Below, piece by piece: positions 54,681 to 64,000 of a stretch of DNA of 64,000 bases. A model generated the notes under the pieces. That model was not told the origin of the DNA and made no database searches. It was given only the letters and a program-made list of their open reading frames with translations. The translations under genes were made by a program, and so were the position numbers. Source of the DNA: Aureimonas ureilytica (GTDB lineage: Bacteria; Pseudomonadota; Alphaproteobacteria; Rhizobiales; Rhizobiaceae); the NCBI RefSeq assembly GCF_001475935.1, contig NZ_LDQA01000009.1, forward strand, positions 1 to 64,000, written 5' to 3'. Position 1 is the stretch's first letter, and the number at the start of each line of letters is the position of its first letter.

Positions 54681-56369
54681 TTGAGAGCCACGCCCACTGA
54701 GCGCTGGACGATCGGGGCGCTCGCCCTGATCGTCGCCCTTCTGTCAATCTTGCCGCTCGTTCGGCTGGCGATGGAAGCCGTTCTGCCCGGTGGGCAGGTG
54801 GATCTCGGCCCCGCGCTCGGCGTGCTCAAAGCGCGCTCGACCTGGATCGCCACCGGCCACACGCTGGCGACGGCCTCTGTCGGCACGCTGATCGCCGTCC
54901 TGATCGGCCTGACGCTGGCGCTTCTTGTCGGGCTGACGGACATTCGCGGGCGCAAGGCGCTGACCTTCTGCGCGCTTCTGCCGGCGATGATCCCGCCGCA
55001 GGTGACGGCGCTCGCCTGGGCGCAGCTGTTCGGCCCGGCCAGCCCACTTCTCAACACGCTGGGTCTCGCCCCGGAGCTTGGCTCGCCCAACCCGCTCTAC
55101 AGCGCGGGCGGCATCATGGTGCTGCTCGGCGTCCAGCACGCGCCGCTGGTCTTCCTGTCGCTGCGCGCGGGCCTGCGCGCCCTGCCGCGCGATCTCGTGG
55201 AGGCGGCGCGCGCCTGCGGGGCCGGCCGGGGCCGCGTGCTCGCCACGATCATCCTGCCGGTCATGATGCCGCCGCTGGTGGCGGGCGCTGCCATCGCCTT
55301 CGTTTCGGCGGTCGGCAATTTCGGCATTCCCGCGCTTCTCGGCATTCCCGCCGGCTACACCGTCCTGCCGACGCTGATCTACCAGCGCCTTGCCGGCTTC
55401 GGCCCCGCGATCATCGGCGAAACGGCGGTTCTGTCCGTTATCGTCGGTCTCGTCGCCTTCAGCGGGCTGGCACTCCAAGGGCTGGCCCTGCGCGGGCGGG
55501 ACTATCGCCTGTCCGGCTCGGGCGCGGCGTTGGAGCCATTCCGCCTCGGCCGATGGCGCGGGGCGGTGGAGGCGCTGGTGGTCGCCCTCATGCTGGTGAT
55601 GGTCGCAGCGCCCCTCGTCGGGCTGCTGGCGACCTCCCTCGTCACGGCCTACGGCGTGCCGCTCGGCCCGGCCACGGCGACGCTCGGCAACTATGCCGAA
55701 GTGCTGCTGCGCCAGGACATGACGATCCGCGCCTTCCGCAACTCTGCGGCGATGTCGCTGGGCGCGGCGCTGCTTCTGTCCTGCCTCACCGTCCCGCTCG
55801 GCGTGCTTCTCGTCTGGCGGAAAAGCCGGCTTCTGCGCCTCGTCTCAGCGGCTGCCGACATTCCCTATGCCCTGCCCGGCATCGTGCTCGGCATCGCGGC
55901 GATCCTTCTGTTTCTGAAGCCCTTGCCGCTTCTGAACTTCAGCCTCTACAACACGATCTGGATCATCTTCCTCGCCTATCTCGCGCGCTTTCTGGTGCTG
56001 GAACTGCGCCCGGTGGTGGCCGGCGTCAGCCAGCTCGATCCCGCGCTGGACGAGGCCGCGCGCATGACCGGGGCAGGCTTCCTGTTTCGCCTGCGCACCA
56101 TCGTTCTGCCCCTCGTCGCGCCCATGGCGGCGGCGGGGGCCATTCTCGTCTTCATGACGGCCTTCAACGAGCTGACCGTTTCGGCGCTGCTCTGGTCGGC
56201 CGGAAACGAGACGCTGGGCGTCGCGGTGTTCAATCTGGACGATGCCGGCCGCGCGCCGCTGGCCGCCGCGCTCGCCAGCGTGACCGTGGTGGTGATCCTC
56301 GCCGTCATGGCGCTCGGCTCGATGCTCGCCCCGCGTCTGCCCAAGGGCGCGCTGCCCTGGACCGATTGA
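54681..56369 (+). CDS. Two-domain ABC transporter permease (FbpB type)
   Basis: A 562-residue inner-membrane protein with two fused permease units of about 280 residues each. Each has an EAA-type loop: DLVEAARACGAGRGRVLATI in the first half and PALDEAARMTGAGFLFRLRT in the second. It begins at TTG 54681, 11 bases after the binding-protein stop, with GAGG nine bases upstream. The fused arrangement is typical of iron(III) and phosphonate importers of the FbpB/PhnU kind. It is encoded convergently with the ATPase gene 25 bases beyond its stop, which is unusual for such operons. Confidence 0.9.
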   Translation: MRATPTERWTIGALALIVALLSILPLVRLAMEAVLPGGQVDLGPALGVLKARSTWIATGHTLATASVGTLIAVLIGLTLALLVGLTDIRGRKALTFCALLPAMIPPQVTALAWAQLFGPASPLLNTLGLAPELGSPNPLYSAGGIMVLLGVQHAPLVFLSLRAGLRALPRDLVEAARACGAGRGRVLATIILPVMMPPLVAGAAIAFVSAVGNFGIPALLGIPAGYTVLPTLIYQRLAGFGPAIIGETAVLSVIVGLVAFSGLALQGLALRGRDYRLSGSGAALEPFRLGRWRGAVEALVVALMLVMVAAPLVGLLATSLVTAYGVPLGPATATLGNYAEVLLRQDMTIRAFRNSAAMSLGAALLLSCLTVPLGVLLVWRKSRLLRLVSAAADIPYALPGIVLGIAAILLFLKPLPLLNFSLYNTIWIIFLAYLARFLVLELRPVVAGVSQLDPALDEAARMTGAGFLFRLRTIVLPLVAPMAAAGAILVFMTAFNELTVSALLWSAGNETLGVAVFNLDDAGRAPLAAALASVTVVVILAVMALGSMLAPRLPKGALPWTD

Positions 56370-56394
56370 GCGCCGGCTCTTCGAGCCCCGCCGA

Positions 56395-57507
56395 TCAGGC
56401 GAGCGCGGCTTCCCGCACCGGCAGGGTCGCCGCCTCGCCGCCCTCCGGCAGCAACCAACCGCCCTTGAGGCCGACGCGCAGGCTCTCGCCTTCCGCATAA
56501 GGCGCGTCGGCATGGACGGCCAAGCGCAGGCCGGGAGCGGCGAGCGGCTCCACCACAAGGCGCGAATGCGCGCCCTTGAAGGTCGAGGACAGGACACGGG
56601 CGAGGAACCCGCCCGGCGCGTCGGCTTCCAGATCCTCGGCCCGCAGGCAGACGCGTCCGCGCGCGCCGGCTGGCAGGCGCAGGCCGGGGCGGCAGCGCAG
56701 ATCGGCTTCGACACCGAGCAGCCGGGCACGGGCATGGCCCTGTCCCGGCGAGAGAAGGATATCGGCCTCGACCACATGACCATGGCCGATGAAGCGGGCG
56801 ACCGCCTCGGTTGCAGGCTCGCGGTACAGGGTCGCCGGGGCGCTGACCTGAAGAATGCGCCCGCGCTCCATCACCGCGACCCGGTCCGCCATCGCCATGG
56901 CCTCGGCCTGATCATGGGTGACATAGACCATGGTCGCGCCCGTGCGCCGGTGGAAGGCGCGGAAGGTTTCCTCCATCGAGGCGCGCAGATGCATGTCGAG
57001 ATTGGCGAGCGGCTCGTCCAGAAGCACGATGCCGGGCTCCATCGCGAGGCACCGGGCGAGCGCCACGCGCTGGCGCTGGCCGCCCGACAGATCGGCCGGA
57101 CGCCGCCCTTCGAAGCCGGAGAGATCCACCGCCGCCAGCGCCTCGGCCACCTTGCGCGCTCGCTCGGCCCCACGCAGGCCTTTGACGCGCAGGGGATAGC
57201 CGACATTCTCGCCGACGCTCATATGCGGCCAGAGCGCATAGGACTGAAACACGATGGCGACCTGCCGCGCTTCGGGCTGCACGAAACAGCCCGGCCCGGC
57301 GACAAGCCGTTCGTCGAAAGCGAGCGTGCCGTCGGTCGGCGCCTCGAACCCGGCGATCAGCCGAAGCAGCGTCGTCTTGCCGCAGCCCGACGGCCCGAGC
57401 AGAGCCAGGAACTCGCCCGCCTGGATGTCGAGCGACACGTCATCCAGCGCGGCAGGCCCGTTCGGGAAGCGGCGCGTCACGCCGCGAAGGTGGATCGAAC
57501 GCGCCAT
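56395..57507 (-). CDS. ABC transporter ATP-binding protein (FbpC/PotA type)
   Basis: A 370-residue ATPase with Walker A GPSGCGKTT, signature [16 protein letters not shown] and Walker B IVLLDEPLANLD. VYVTHDQAEAMAMADRVAVM follows, then a C-terminal TOBE region (about 250-370). It almost certainly powers the FbpA/FbpB-like proteins encoded to its left, although it is transcribed from the opposite strand toward them. GAGG lies six bases before the chosen ATG 57507; two ATGs about seven codons upstream are alternatives. Confidence 0.9.
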   Translation of the reverse strand: MARSIHLRGVTRRFPNGPAALDDVSLDIQAGEFLALLGPSGCGKTTLLRLIAGFEAPTDGTLAFDERLVAGPGCFVQPEARQVAIVFQSYALWPHMSVGENVGYPLRVKGLRGAERARKVAEALAAVDLSGFEGRRPADLSGGQRQRVALARCLAMEPGIVLLDEPLANLDMHLRASMEETFRAFHRRTGATMVYVTHDQAEAMAMADRVAVMERGRILQVSAPATLYREPATEAVARFIGHGHVVEADILLSPGQGHARARLLGVEADLRCRPGLRLPAGARGRVCLRAEDLEADAPGGFLARVLSSTFKGAHSRLVVEPLAAPGLRLAVHADAPYAEGESLRVGLKGGWLLPEGGEAATLPVREAALA

Positions 57508-57770
57508 ACCGGCCTCAAGCGTTTGCATCATCGTGCGTTTTCCCGGCCTGCCACACATCCATGACACAGCAATAACAGAAGCGTCCGCTGTGTCGCTGGC
57601 CGGAAACCCATTCGAAGGCCTTTCTCCGAAACGTGATCGGACGCCACTGATGGCCGCGCAAAAAGCTTGCGCACGTCTGGAACCAAGATCGGCTCTCCCG
57701 CCTTTTTGTCGCGAAGTTCATGTCGGCGCGGTGACACACCAAGCGCCTGTTTCCAAGATCGGATTTTCCA

Positions 57771-58166
57771 ATGAAGACGCTCGCTCTGACCATTTCGGCC
57801 CTCGCCCTCATGGGTGGCGTTGCTTCCGCGCAGATGATGCCGGCTCCTCCGGCTGGCACGCCCGAGTCGGTCAGCAAGGTGCCGGTGCCGGGCAATGATT
57901 CCGGTATCGATTCCACCATGCCGGCCGATGCGGCTTCCCGTGTGATCACCCGCATGGATGCGCCGGTCGCGACCGACCAGACCAGCACCAGCTCGGTTCC
58001 TGTGCCGGGCAACACTTCGGGCATCGACTCCACCGTGCCGGCTGATGCAGCCTCCCGCGTGATCACCCGCACCGACGCCGTGCCGGCCGACACCGCAGCG
58101 GGCCGCAGCAGTGTTCCGGTCCCAGGCAACACGTCGGGCATCGACTCGACCGCTCCGGCTCGCTGA
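57771..58166 (+). CDS. Small secreted protein with internal repeats
   Basis: A 131-residue exported protein with a signal peptide MKTLALTISALALMGGVASA. The mature part is three copies of one unit: VPVPGN-x-SGIDST-x-PADAASRVITR at 37-61 and 76-100, and a final truncated copy at 115-131. Linkers between copies are Asp/Thr/Ser-rich. The nucleotide repeats are also alike, so the duplication is fairly recent or maintained. I recognise no family. It is likely periplasmic or surface-exposed. It ends at a clear terminator (58193-58226), and its ATG is preceded by GATTTTCCA, a weak ribosome site. Function unknown. Confidence 0.75.
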   Translation: MKTLALTISALALMGGVASAQMMPAPPAGTPESVSKVPVPGNDSGIDSTMPADAASRVITRMDAPVATDQTSTSSVPVPGNTSGIDSTVPADAASRVITRTDAVPADTAAGRSSVPVPGNTSGIDSTAPAR

Positions 58167-58192
58167 ACGCAGCCTATCGTCAGCTAAACGAG

Positions 58193-58226
58193 AAGGGATG
58201 CGCTCGAACGGGCGCATCCCTTTTTT
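58193..58226 (+). terminator. Rho-independent terminator after the repeat protein
   Basis: AAGGGATGCGC (58193-58203) pairs with GCGCATCCCTT (58212-58222) around eight bases and is followed by TTTTTT. It begins 27 bases after the stop. It is the strongest classical terminator in the window. Confidence 0.88.
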
Positions 58227-58425
58227 GATGGGCGACGAGAGACGCCGTCGTTCTCGTGATTTTCGATGCGCGATCGAAGGTGGGGCCGCCTTGTGGAACC
58301 ATGGCCCTTTCCGGAAACCGGAAGGCCGTTTCGAAACGCAAAACCTGTTCTGGGCGGTCCAGTCCGGCAAAACCGGATCGGTTCGGTGCCCCGCCCTGCC
58401 TCAACCGGCCATGCCCCGCCAGGCT

Positions 58426-60432
58426 TCAGGCCGCTTGTCGAAGCCTTTCGCCGTCGTGCCCGCGCTCGGCCGGCGCATCTTGGGCGACCTTCTCCGACAT
58501 GGCCGGCATAGGGCGCATGGTGTGGCCGCCCTCCAGCCCCTGCAGCACATCCTGCGCTTCGCTCGTGTTGAGCTGGAACTTGCCGACCTCATGGCGAAGC
58601 CGCTCGCCTTCCGTCGAAAGCTGCTCGGCCGTCTCCGCCATCGTACGGGCGCCGCTGGCGTTGGATTGCGTCACCTGATCGAGCTTCTGAATGGCCTGGT
58701 TGATATGGTCGATGCCGATCGACTGCTCGCGGCAGGCGGCCGAAATCTCGGACACGAGTTCCGCCGTCTTCCGGATATCGGGCACCAGCCGCTCCAGGCG
58801 CGAGCCGGCGTCTTCAGCCACCACCAGCGTGCGCATCGACAGATCGCCGATTTCCATCGCCGTCTTCTGGGCCCGCTCGGCCAGCTTGCGCACTTCGGAG
58901 GCCACCACGGCAAACCCCTTGCCATGCTGGCCGGCGCGGGCCGCTTCGATCGCGGCATTCAGGGCGAGGAGATCGGTCTGGCGCGCGATCTCCTGTACCA
59001 TGGCAATCTTTTCGGCGATGTCGCGCATGGCCTGCGTGGATTGCGCCACCGCTTCGCCCGTCGTGCCGGCATGTTGAGCCGCCTGCGCCGCAATCTTCTC
59101 CGTGGTCGAAGCGTTGTCGGCATTCTGGCGGATGTTGGCGCTGATCTCCTCGATCGCGGCAGAGGCCTCTTCGGACGCAGCCGCCTGCTCGCACGAGCCT
59201 GACGACAGCTGCGCCGCCGTGGATGAGGATTTCTGCGAACCCGCCGAAACCTGCGATGCCGACATCTGCACGGTATGGATCGTCGCCGACAGGCGGAGGC
59301 GCGTATGGCACAGGCGCGTCAGCACATCGCCCAGTTCGTCCGTCCGTCCATGCACGATGCGCTGCGACAGATCACCCTCGGCGATCAAGTCCAAATTGTC
59401 GTTGAGCTGGCGCAGGCCTCGGGTGAGCGAGAGCGCGATCCAGCCGGCCACCCCGATCCCCAGGATCAAGGTCACCGCCAGAGCGGCGATCGCGCCGTTT
59501 CGCATGGCGACGTAGCGCGCCTGCGCGTCGGCTGCGAACGCGGTCGCCATCTCGTTCGAACGATCCACCATGTCGTCGATGCGCTTCTTCATGGCGAGCG
59601 CGGCAGGCCGCTGCTTGGCGCCCAGGAAGGCCAGCGTATCGTTCAGCGAATTGTCCTCGCCCTTCCGCTCGGCCGCCTGCATGGTGGAGGCGACGCTCGT
59701 CCAGGCCTGGGCGAGAGCGTCGACACGCGGCGCGAGGCGCTCCGGCGCGGCGCTGCGAAGCGCCTGGATGTGGTTTTGCGCCGCTTCCAGCGAGGCGACG
59801 AAGCGGCGCTTGGCCGAGGCGGTAACCTCAGGCTCGCTATGGGTCAGAATGTCCACCATATCGAGCCGCGTGCGCAGATAGGCTTGCTCGGCCTTGCCGA
59901 GCAGCAGCGGAAGCTGGCCGGCGGAGCCATCCTTCGGCAGGGCGTCCCTCAAGGCGCCGAGCGCCGCTTCAAAGGTGGCATTATCGGCTTCGATCCGCTC
60001 GACAGCCTCTTCCGTCGAATGAATGTCGGCGGCCTGCGCCAGGTCCAGCGCCTGATCGGACACCGCCCGCAGGGCCGCGACAGCGGCCTTGAGATCGCTG
60101 AAATCATGCTCGGCCTCCGCCGACGTCACGGACGCGGCATAGGAGGCCATCGCCTTGTCGATGCGTGCCCAGGACTCGGCGTAGCGTGCACGCTCCGCCG
60201 GCATTTCATCGCGCGAAACGGTGATGGTCGAACGAAGGGCGTTGCGCACGCCTTCGAGCTGCGCCGACAGCTCCTTGAGGTTCTGGACCTGCTGAAACGG
60301 GTGCTCGACGAACTGGGAGAATCGGTCTGCGTTTTCGGAAAGCGAGGTGATGCCGAAGGCGCCGAGAGCGCAGGCAAAGACCAGAATTGAGCCAAATCCT
60401 GCAATGAGTCGGCCTTTCAATGAGAAACGCAT
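58426..60432 (-). CDS. Methyl-accepting chemotaxis protein
   Basis: A 668-residue inner-membrane receptor. The first span (about 8-28, [20 protein letters not shown]) is followed by a periplasmic helical region of about 280 residues, then a second span ([20 protein letters not shown]) and a HAMP domain ([17 protein letters not shown]). The signalling hairpin tip contains [20 protein letters not shown] and [20 protein letters not shown], matching the conserved MCP core. No CheR-binding pentapeptide ends the protein. ATG 60432 sits at the start of the first span; an ATG 13 codons upstream is possible. The ligand is unknown. It stands alone, with no chemotaxis genes nearby. Confidence 0.92.
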   Translation of the reverse strand: MRFSLKGRLIAGFGSILVFACALGAFGITSLSENADRFSQFVEHPFQQVQNLKELSAQLEGVRNALRSTITVSRDEMPAERARYAESWARIDKAMASYAASVTSAEAEHDFSDLKAAVAALRAVSDQALDLAQAADIHSTEEAVERIEADNATFEAALGALRDALPKDGSAGQLPLLLGKAEQAYLRTRLDMVDILTHSEPEVTASAKRRFVASLEAAQNHIQALRSAAPERLAPRVDALAQAWTSVASTMQAAERKGEDNSLNDTLAFLGAKQRPAALAMKKRIDDMVDRSNEMATAFAADAQARYVAMRNGAIAALAVTLILGIGVAGWIALSLTRGLRQLNDNLDLIAEGDLSQRIVHGRTDELGDVLTRLCHTRLRLSATIHTVQMSASQVSAGSQKSSSTAAQLSSGSCEQAAASEEASAAIEEISANIRQNADNASTTEKIAAQAAQHAGTTGEAVAQSTQAMRDIAEKIAMVQEIARQTDLLALNAAIEAARAGQHGKGFAVVASEVRKLAERAQKTAMEIGDLSMRTLVVAEDAGSRLERLVPDIRKTAELVSEISAACREQSIGIDHINQAIQKLDQVTQSNASGARTMAETAEQLSTEGERLRHEVGKFQLNTSEAQDVLQGLEGGHTMRPMPAMSEKVAQDAPAERGHDGERLRQAA

Positions 60433-61113
60433 GATCAAGACAACCCAAAGGAGGATACTACGATGCCGCATCCTGACACGCGATCGTTTGACATAACGTG
60501 TCTCAAAGCAGCCCCAAGATTCTATCTCTCACGATTTGGTTTTCTCGTAGTAAATAGCTCGGATAGACTGACTGTTCGCAAGAACGTGCATTAGCGCGTT
60601 CCGAACCGGTACCATCCCAACGTTGGGCCAGAGCCGCTCAAGCGATGGTCGCAGCCTCGCCCGCCCTCTCGTACGCGGAACATTCCCAGACGAAGGCTAG
60701 GAAAGCCGACCGCAGAAATCAGGATCGTTGGGTCGAGCGTCCGCTGCACACGAAGACGACCCCGTCTGTGTTTCTCGTCCGCGAGCTATCGCGTGCAGTT
60801 CCCGCAGAGCCTGCAGCTCGGAGGAAACCGACGATCGATGTCGGCGAATCCCGCGGGATGCTTGAAAACAGCCGGCTCGCGACCGCGCCGCGCCCAACAA
60901 CAAGGGCCACAGCGGGCGGTGCGAAAGGCTCGCACCGAAAGCCCTGCTCCCACAGCGGGCAAAACGACAGACAAAGACCAGAGCCCACTACGCCCCGAAG
61001 ATCGCCGACCCGGTATTAACGAGACGCATGAGCGTCGAAACAGGAACAAGCCCGCACAGCAAGCTGGCAGGCTACCATCTCATTCGGCGATTATCAGATG
61101 CAGAGGTTTAGGG
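60433..61113. other. Intergenic region upstream of the chemotaxis receptor
   Basis: About 680 bases. The part near the receptor gene (60480-60600) is AT-richer and probably holds its promoter. A small GTTCGCAAGAAC palindrome lies near 60580. Frames further right are short and family-free. No RNA gene was recognised apart from the tRNA at the far end. Confidence 0.4.
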
Positions 61114-61189
<76 letters not shown>

Positions 61190-61252
61190 AGTGCCACTTT
61201 CGTGGCAACCTCGTCAGGGCCGTTGGGCCGGCCCCGCATCTGGTGTGAGCGC

Positions 61253-61281
61253 TTTCTAGGAGAAGGCCCGGGGGAACGCAA
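61253..61281 (-). promoter_or_regulatory. Candidate promoter of tRNA-Ala
   Basis: On the minus strand TTGCGT (61281-61276) is followed after 17 bases by TAGAAA (61258-61253). The tRNA 5' end is about 57 bases downstream of the expected start. A small hairpin TGCCAC/GTGGCA (61192-61207) lies just before the mature tRNA. Confidence 0.5.
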
Positions 61282-61467
61282 GCGAAAAAATCGAGGCACC
61301 GACACGAAAGTGAAATCGGACCGTCAAGCCTCTGTCATGACTTGGTTTTTGGCTGACCGACTGTGAGTCTCCACGGCTCCGCACGCGGCGAATCGCCGGG
61401 GATCGAGAGGTCTGCCGGCTCGAATCATCGGCCCTTTGGTTGGGCGAGGCCGGGTCGAAGACAAGAA

Positions 61468-61495
61468 AAAGGGAGGATCGGCCGATCCTCCCTTT
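61468..61495 (-). terminator. Terminator of the TIGR02300-type gene
   Basis: A perfect 28-bp palindrome: AAAGGGAGGATC, then GGCC, then GATCCTCCCTTT. Read on the minus strand it is followed by TT before CTTG, giving five T in a row. It lies 47 bases beyond the stop of the minus-strand gene at 61543. Confidence 0.8.
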
Positions 61496-61542
61496 CTCGT
61501 CGCGTCAGGAACCCGCGCCGGGCGCGGCGTCTGCGCCGGAGA

Positions 61543-61965
61543 TCAGACGTCGTCCTCGTCGTCGCGACCGCCACCGATAATGTCGGTCATGTCGTCGTCT
61601 TCGTCTTCGTCGTCGGCCAGGAACGTGTCATCGTCATCATCGCTGTCGTCGTCCACGACATCGTCGTCCTCGTCGCCATCGACATTGGGCAGATCGTTCT
61701 TGGGCGCGGTCGCGCCGCCCTCCTCGTCTTCCACGTCGTTGATCGAGACCGTCTCCTCATCGGTCTCCGCGACCTCGGTGACTTCCTGCTCTTCGGTCTC
61801 TTCCTCCTGCTGGACGCGGCTGCGCGAAGCCTTCACCGTCTCGAAGAAGGACAGGGGATAGGACTTGCCGGTATAGGGAGAGACGATCGGGTCCTTGTTC
61901 AGGTCGTAGAATTTGCGTCCCGTTTCCGGGTCGACGCGCTTCGTGCCGAGTTCTTGTTTCGCCAT
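61543..61965 (-). CDS. TIGR02300-family acidic protein
   Basis: A 140-residue protein with a conserved N-terminus (MAKQELGTKRVDPETGRKFY, then DLNKDPIVSPYTGKSYPLSF) and a very acidic C-terminal half. About 35 of the last 60 residues are Asp or Glu (for example DDDVVDDDSDDDDDTFLADD). The N-terminal block is the TIGR02300 signature, a family found mainly in alphaproteobacteria and usually next to aroA and tRNA genes, as here. The tail makes it strongly anionic and likely disordered. Function is unknown. The start has a short GAAAGG ribosome site, and a palindromic terminator follows. It is divergent from aroA. Confidence 0.92.
   Translation of the reverse strand: MAKQELGTKRVDPETGRKFYDLNKDPIVSPYTGKSYPLSFFETVKASRSRVQQEEETEEQEVTEVAETDEETVSINDVEDEEGGATAPKNDLPNVDGDEDDDVVDDDSDDDDDTFLADDEDEDDDMTDIIGGGRDDEDDV

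Positions 61966-64000
<2,035 letters not shown>

Noticed and set aside
60645-61019. 125-codon frame left of the tRNA
   Set aside because: Low-complexity Arg/Pro-rich composition, overlapping frames on the other strand and no start signal.

Overview
The window reads as a GC-rich alphaproteobacterial chromosome, most likely Hyphomicrobiales (Rhizobiales). An Aurantimonadaceae-like genome is my guess, not a demonstrated identity. The support is a TIGR02300-type acidic protein beside a CP4-like class II aroA, a DUF1127 micro-protein, CsgH-type curli genes, an alphaproteobacterial LexA box and a near-consensus parS site. The parS site next to an aroA region suggests an origin-proximal location, but the origin itself is not in view.

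Layout. 1-7.2 kb is an accessory block, visibly less GC-rich than the rest and carrying two dead transposases (IS701 family at the left edge, IS110 family at 2.8-3.2 kb). It holds an SDR dehydrogenase, a divergent IclR regulator and a three-gene biotin-dependent carboxylase operon (HMGL-type carboxyltransferase, biotin carrier, biotin carboxylase). The same 16-bp palindrome GTTC-N8-GAAC sits in front of the IclR gene and in front of the carboxylase operon, so I infer one regulon. 7.2-10.1 kb holds small genes: DUF1127, a diguanylate cyclase, a zinc-ribbon protein behind an SOS box, and a small exported protein. 10.3-17.6 kb is one fructoside-use operon: LacI regulator, solute-binding protein, two permeases, GH32 beta-fructosidase and ABC ATPase.

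17.9-26.6 kb is a curli-type functional-amyloid locus, all on the minus strand: csgF-csgG, a 950-base gap, four curlin-repeat proteins (two over 500 residues), csgH, and an Inh/AprI-SH3 protease-inhibitor-like protein. No csgD or csgE is present. 27.5-31.5 kb is a cytochrome bo-type quinol oxidase operon (cyoABCD). 31.6-36.2 kb carries an amidohydrolase, a formate/nitrite-type channel, a DUF2254 membrane protein and an L-asparaginase.

36.4-41.4 kb is a dehydrogenase/flavin-monooxygenase operon with an adjacent AcoR-like sigma-54 activator. A well-spaced -24/-12 promoter and three CGGTGCGCC motifs exactly 36 bp apart lie between them. A class II photolyase, the parS site and a FecBCD-like metal-chelate ABC transporter with a Zur-like box follow (41.7-46.1 kb). 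Then come a membrane diguanylate cyclase, htpG with a sigma-32-like promoter, ilvD, an FbpABC-like ABC transporter, a secreted protein with internal repeats, a chemotaxis receptor, tRNA-Ala(GGC), the TIGR02300 gene, aroA and the start of a membrane protein cut by the window edge.

The most interesting material is the curli locus with giant curlins and a terminal protease-inhibitor-like gene, the sigma-54 control region, the shared IclR-type palindromes, the SOS-box zinc-ribbon gene, the parS site and the Zur-like box. All functional links come from sequence reading alone. No search or alignment was run.
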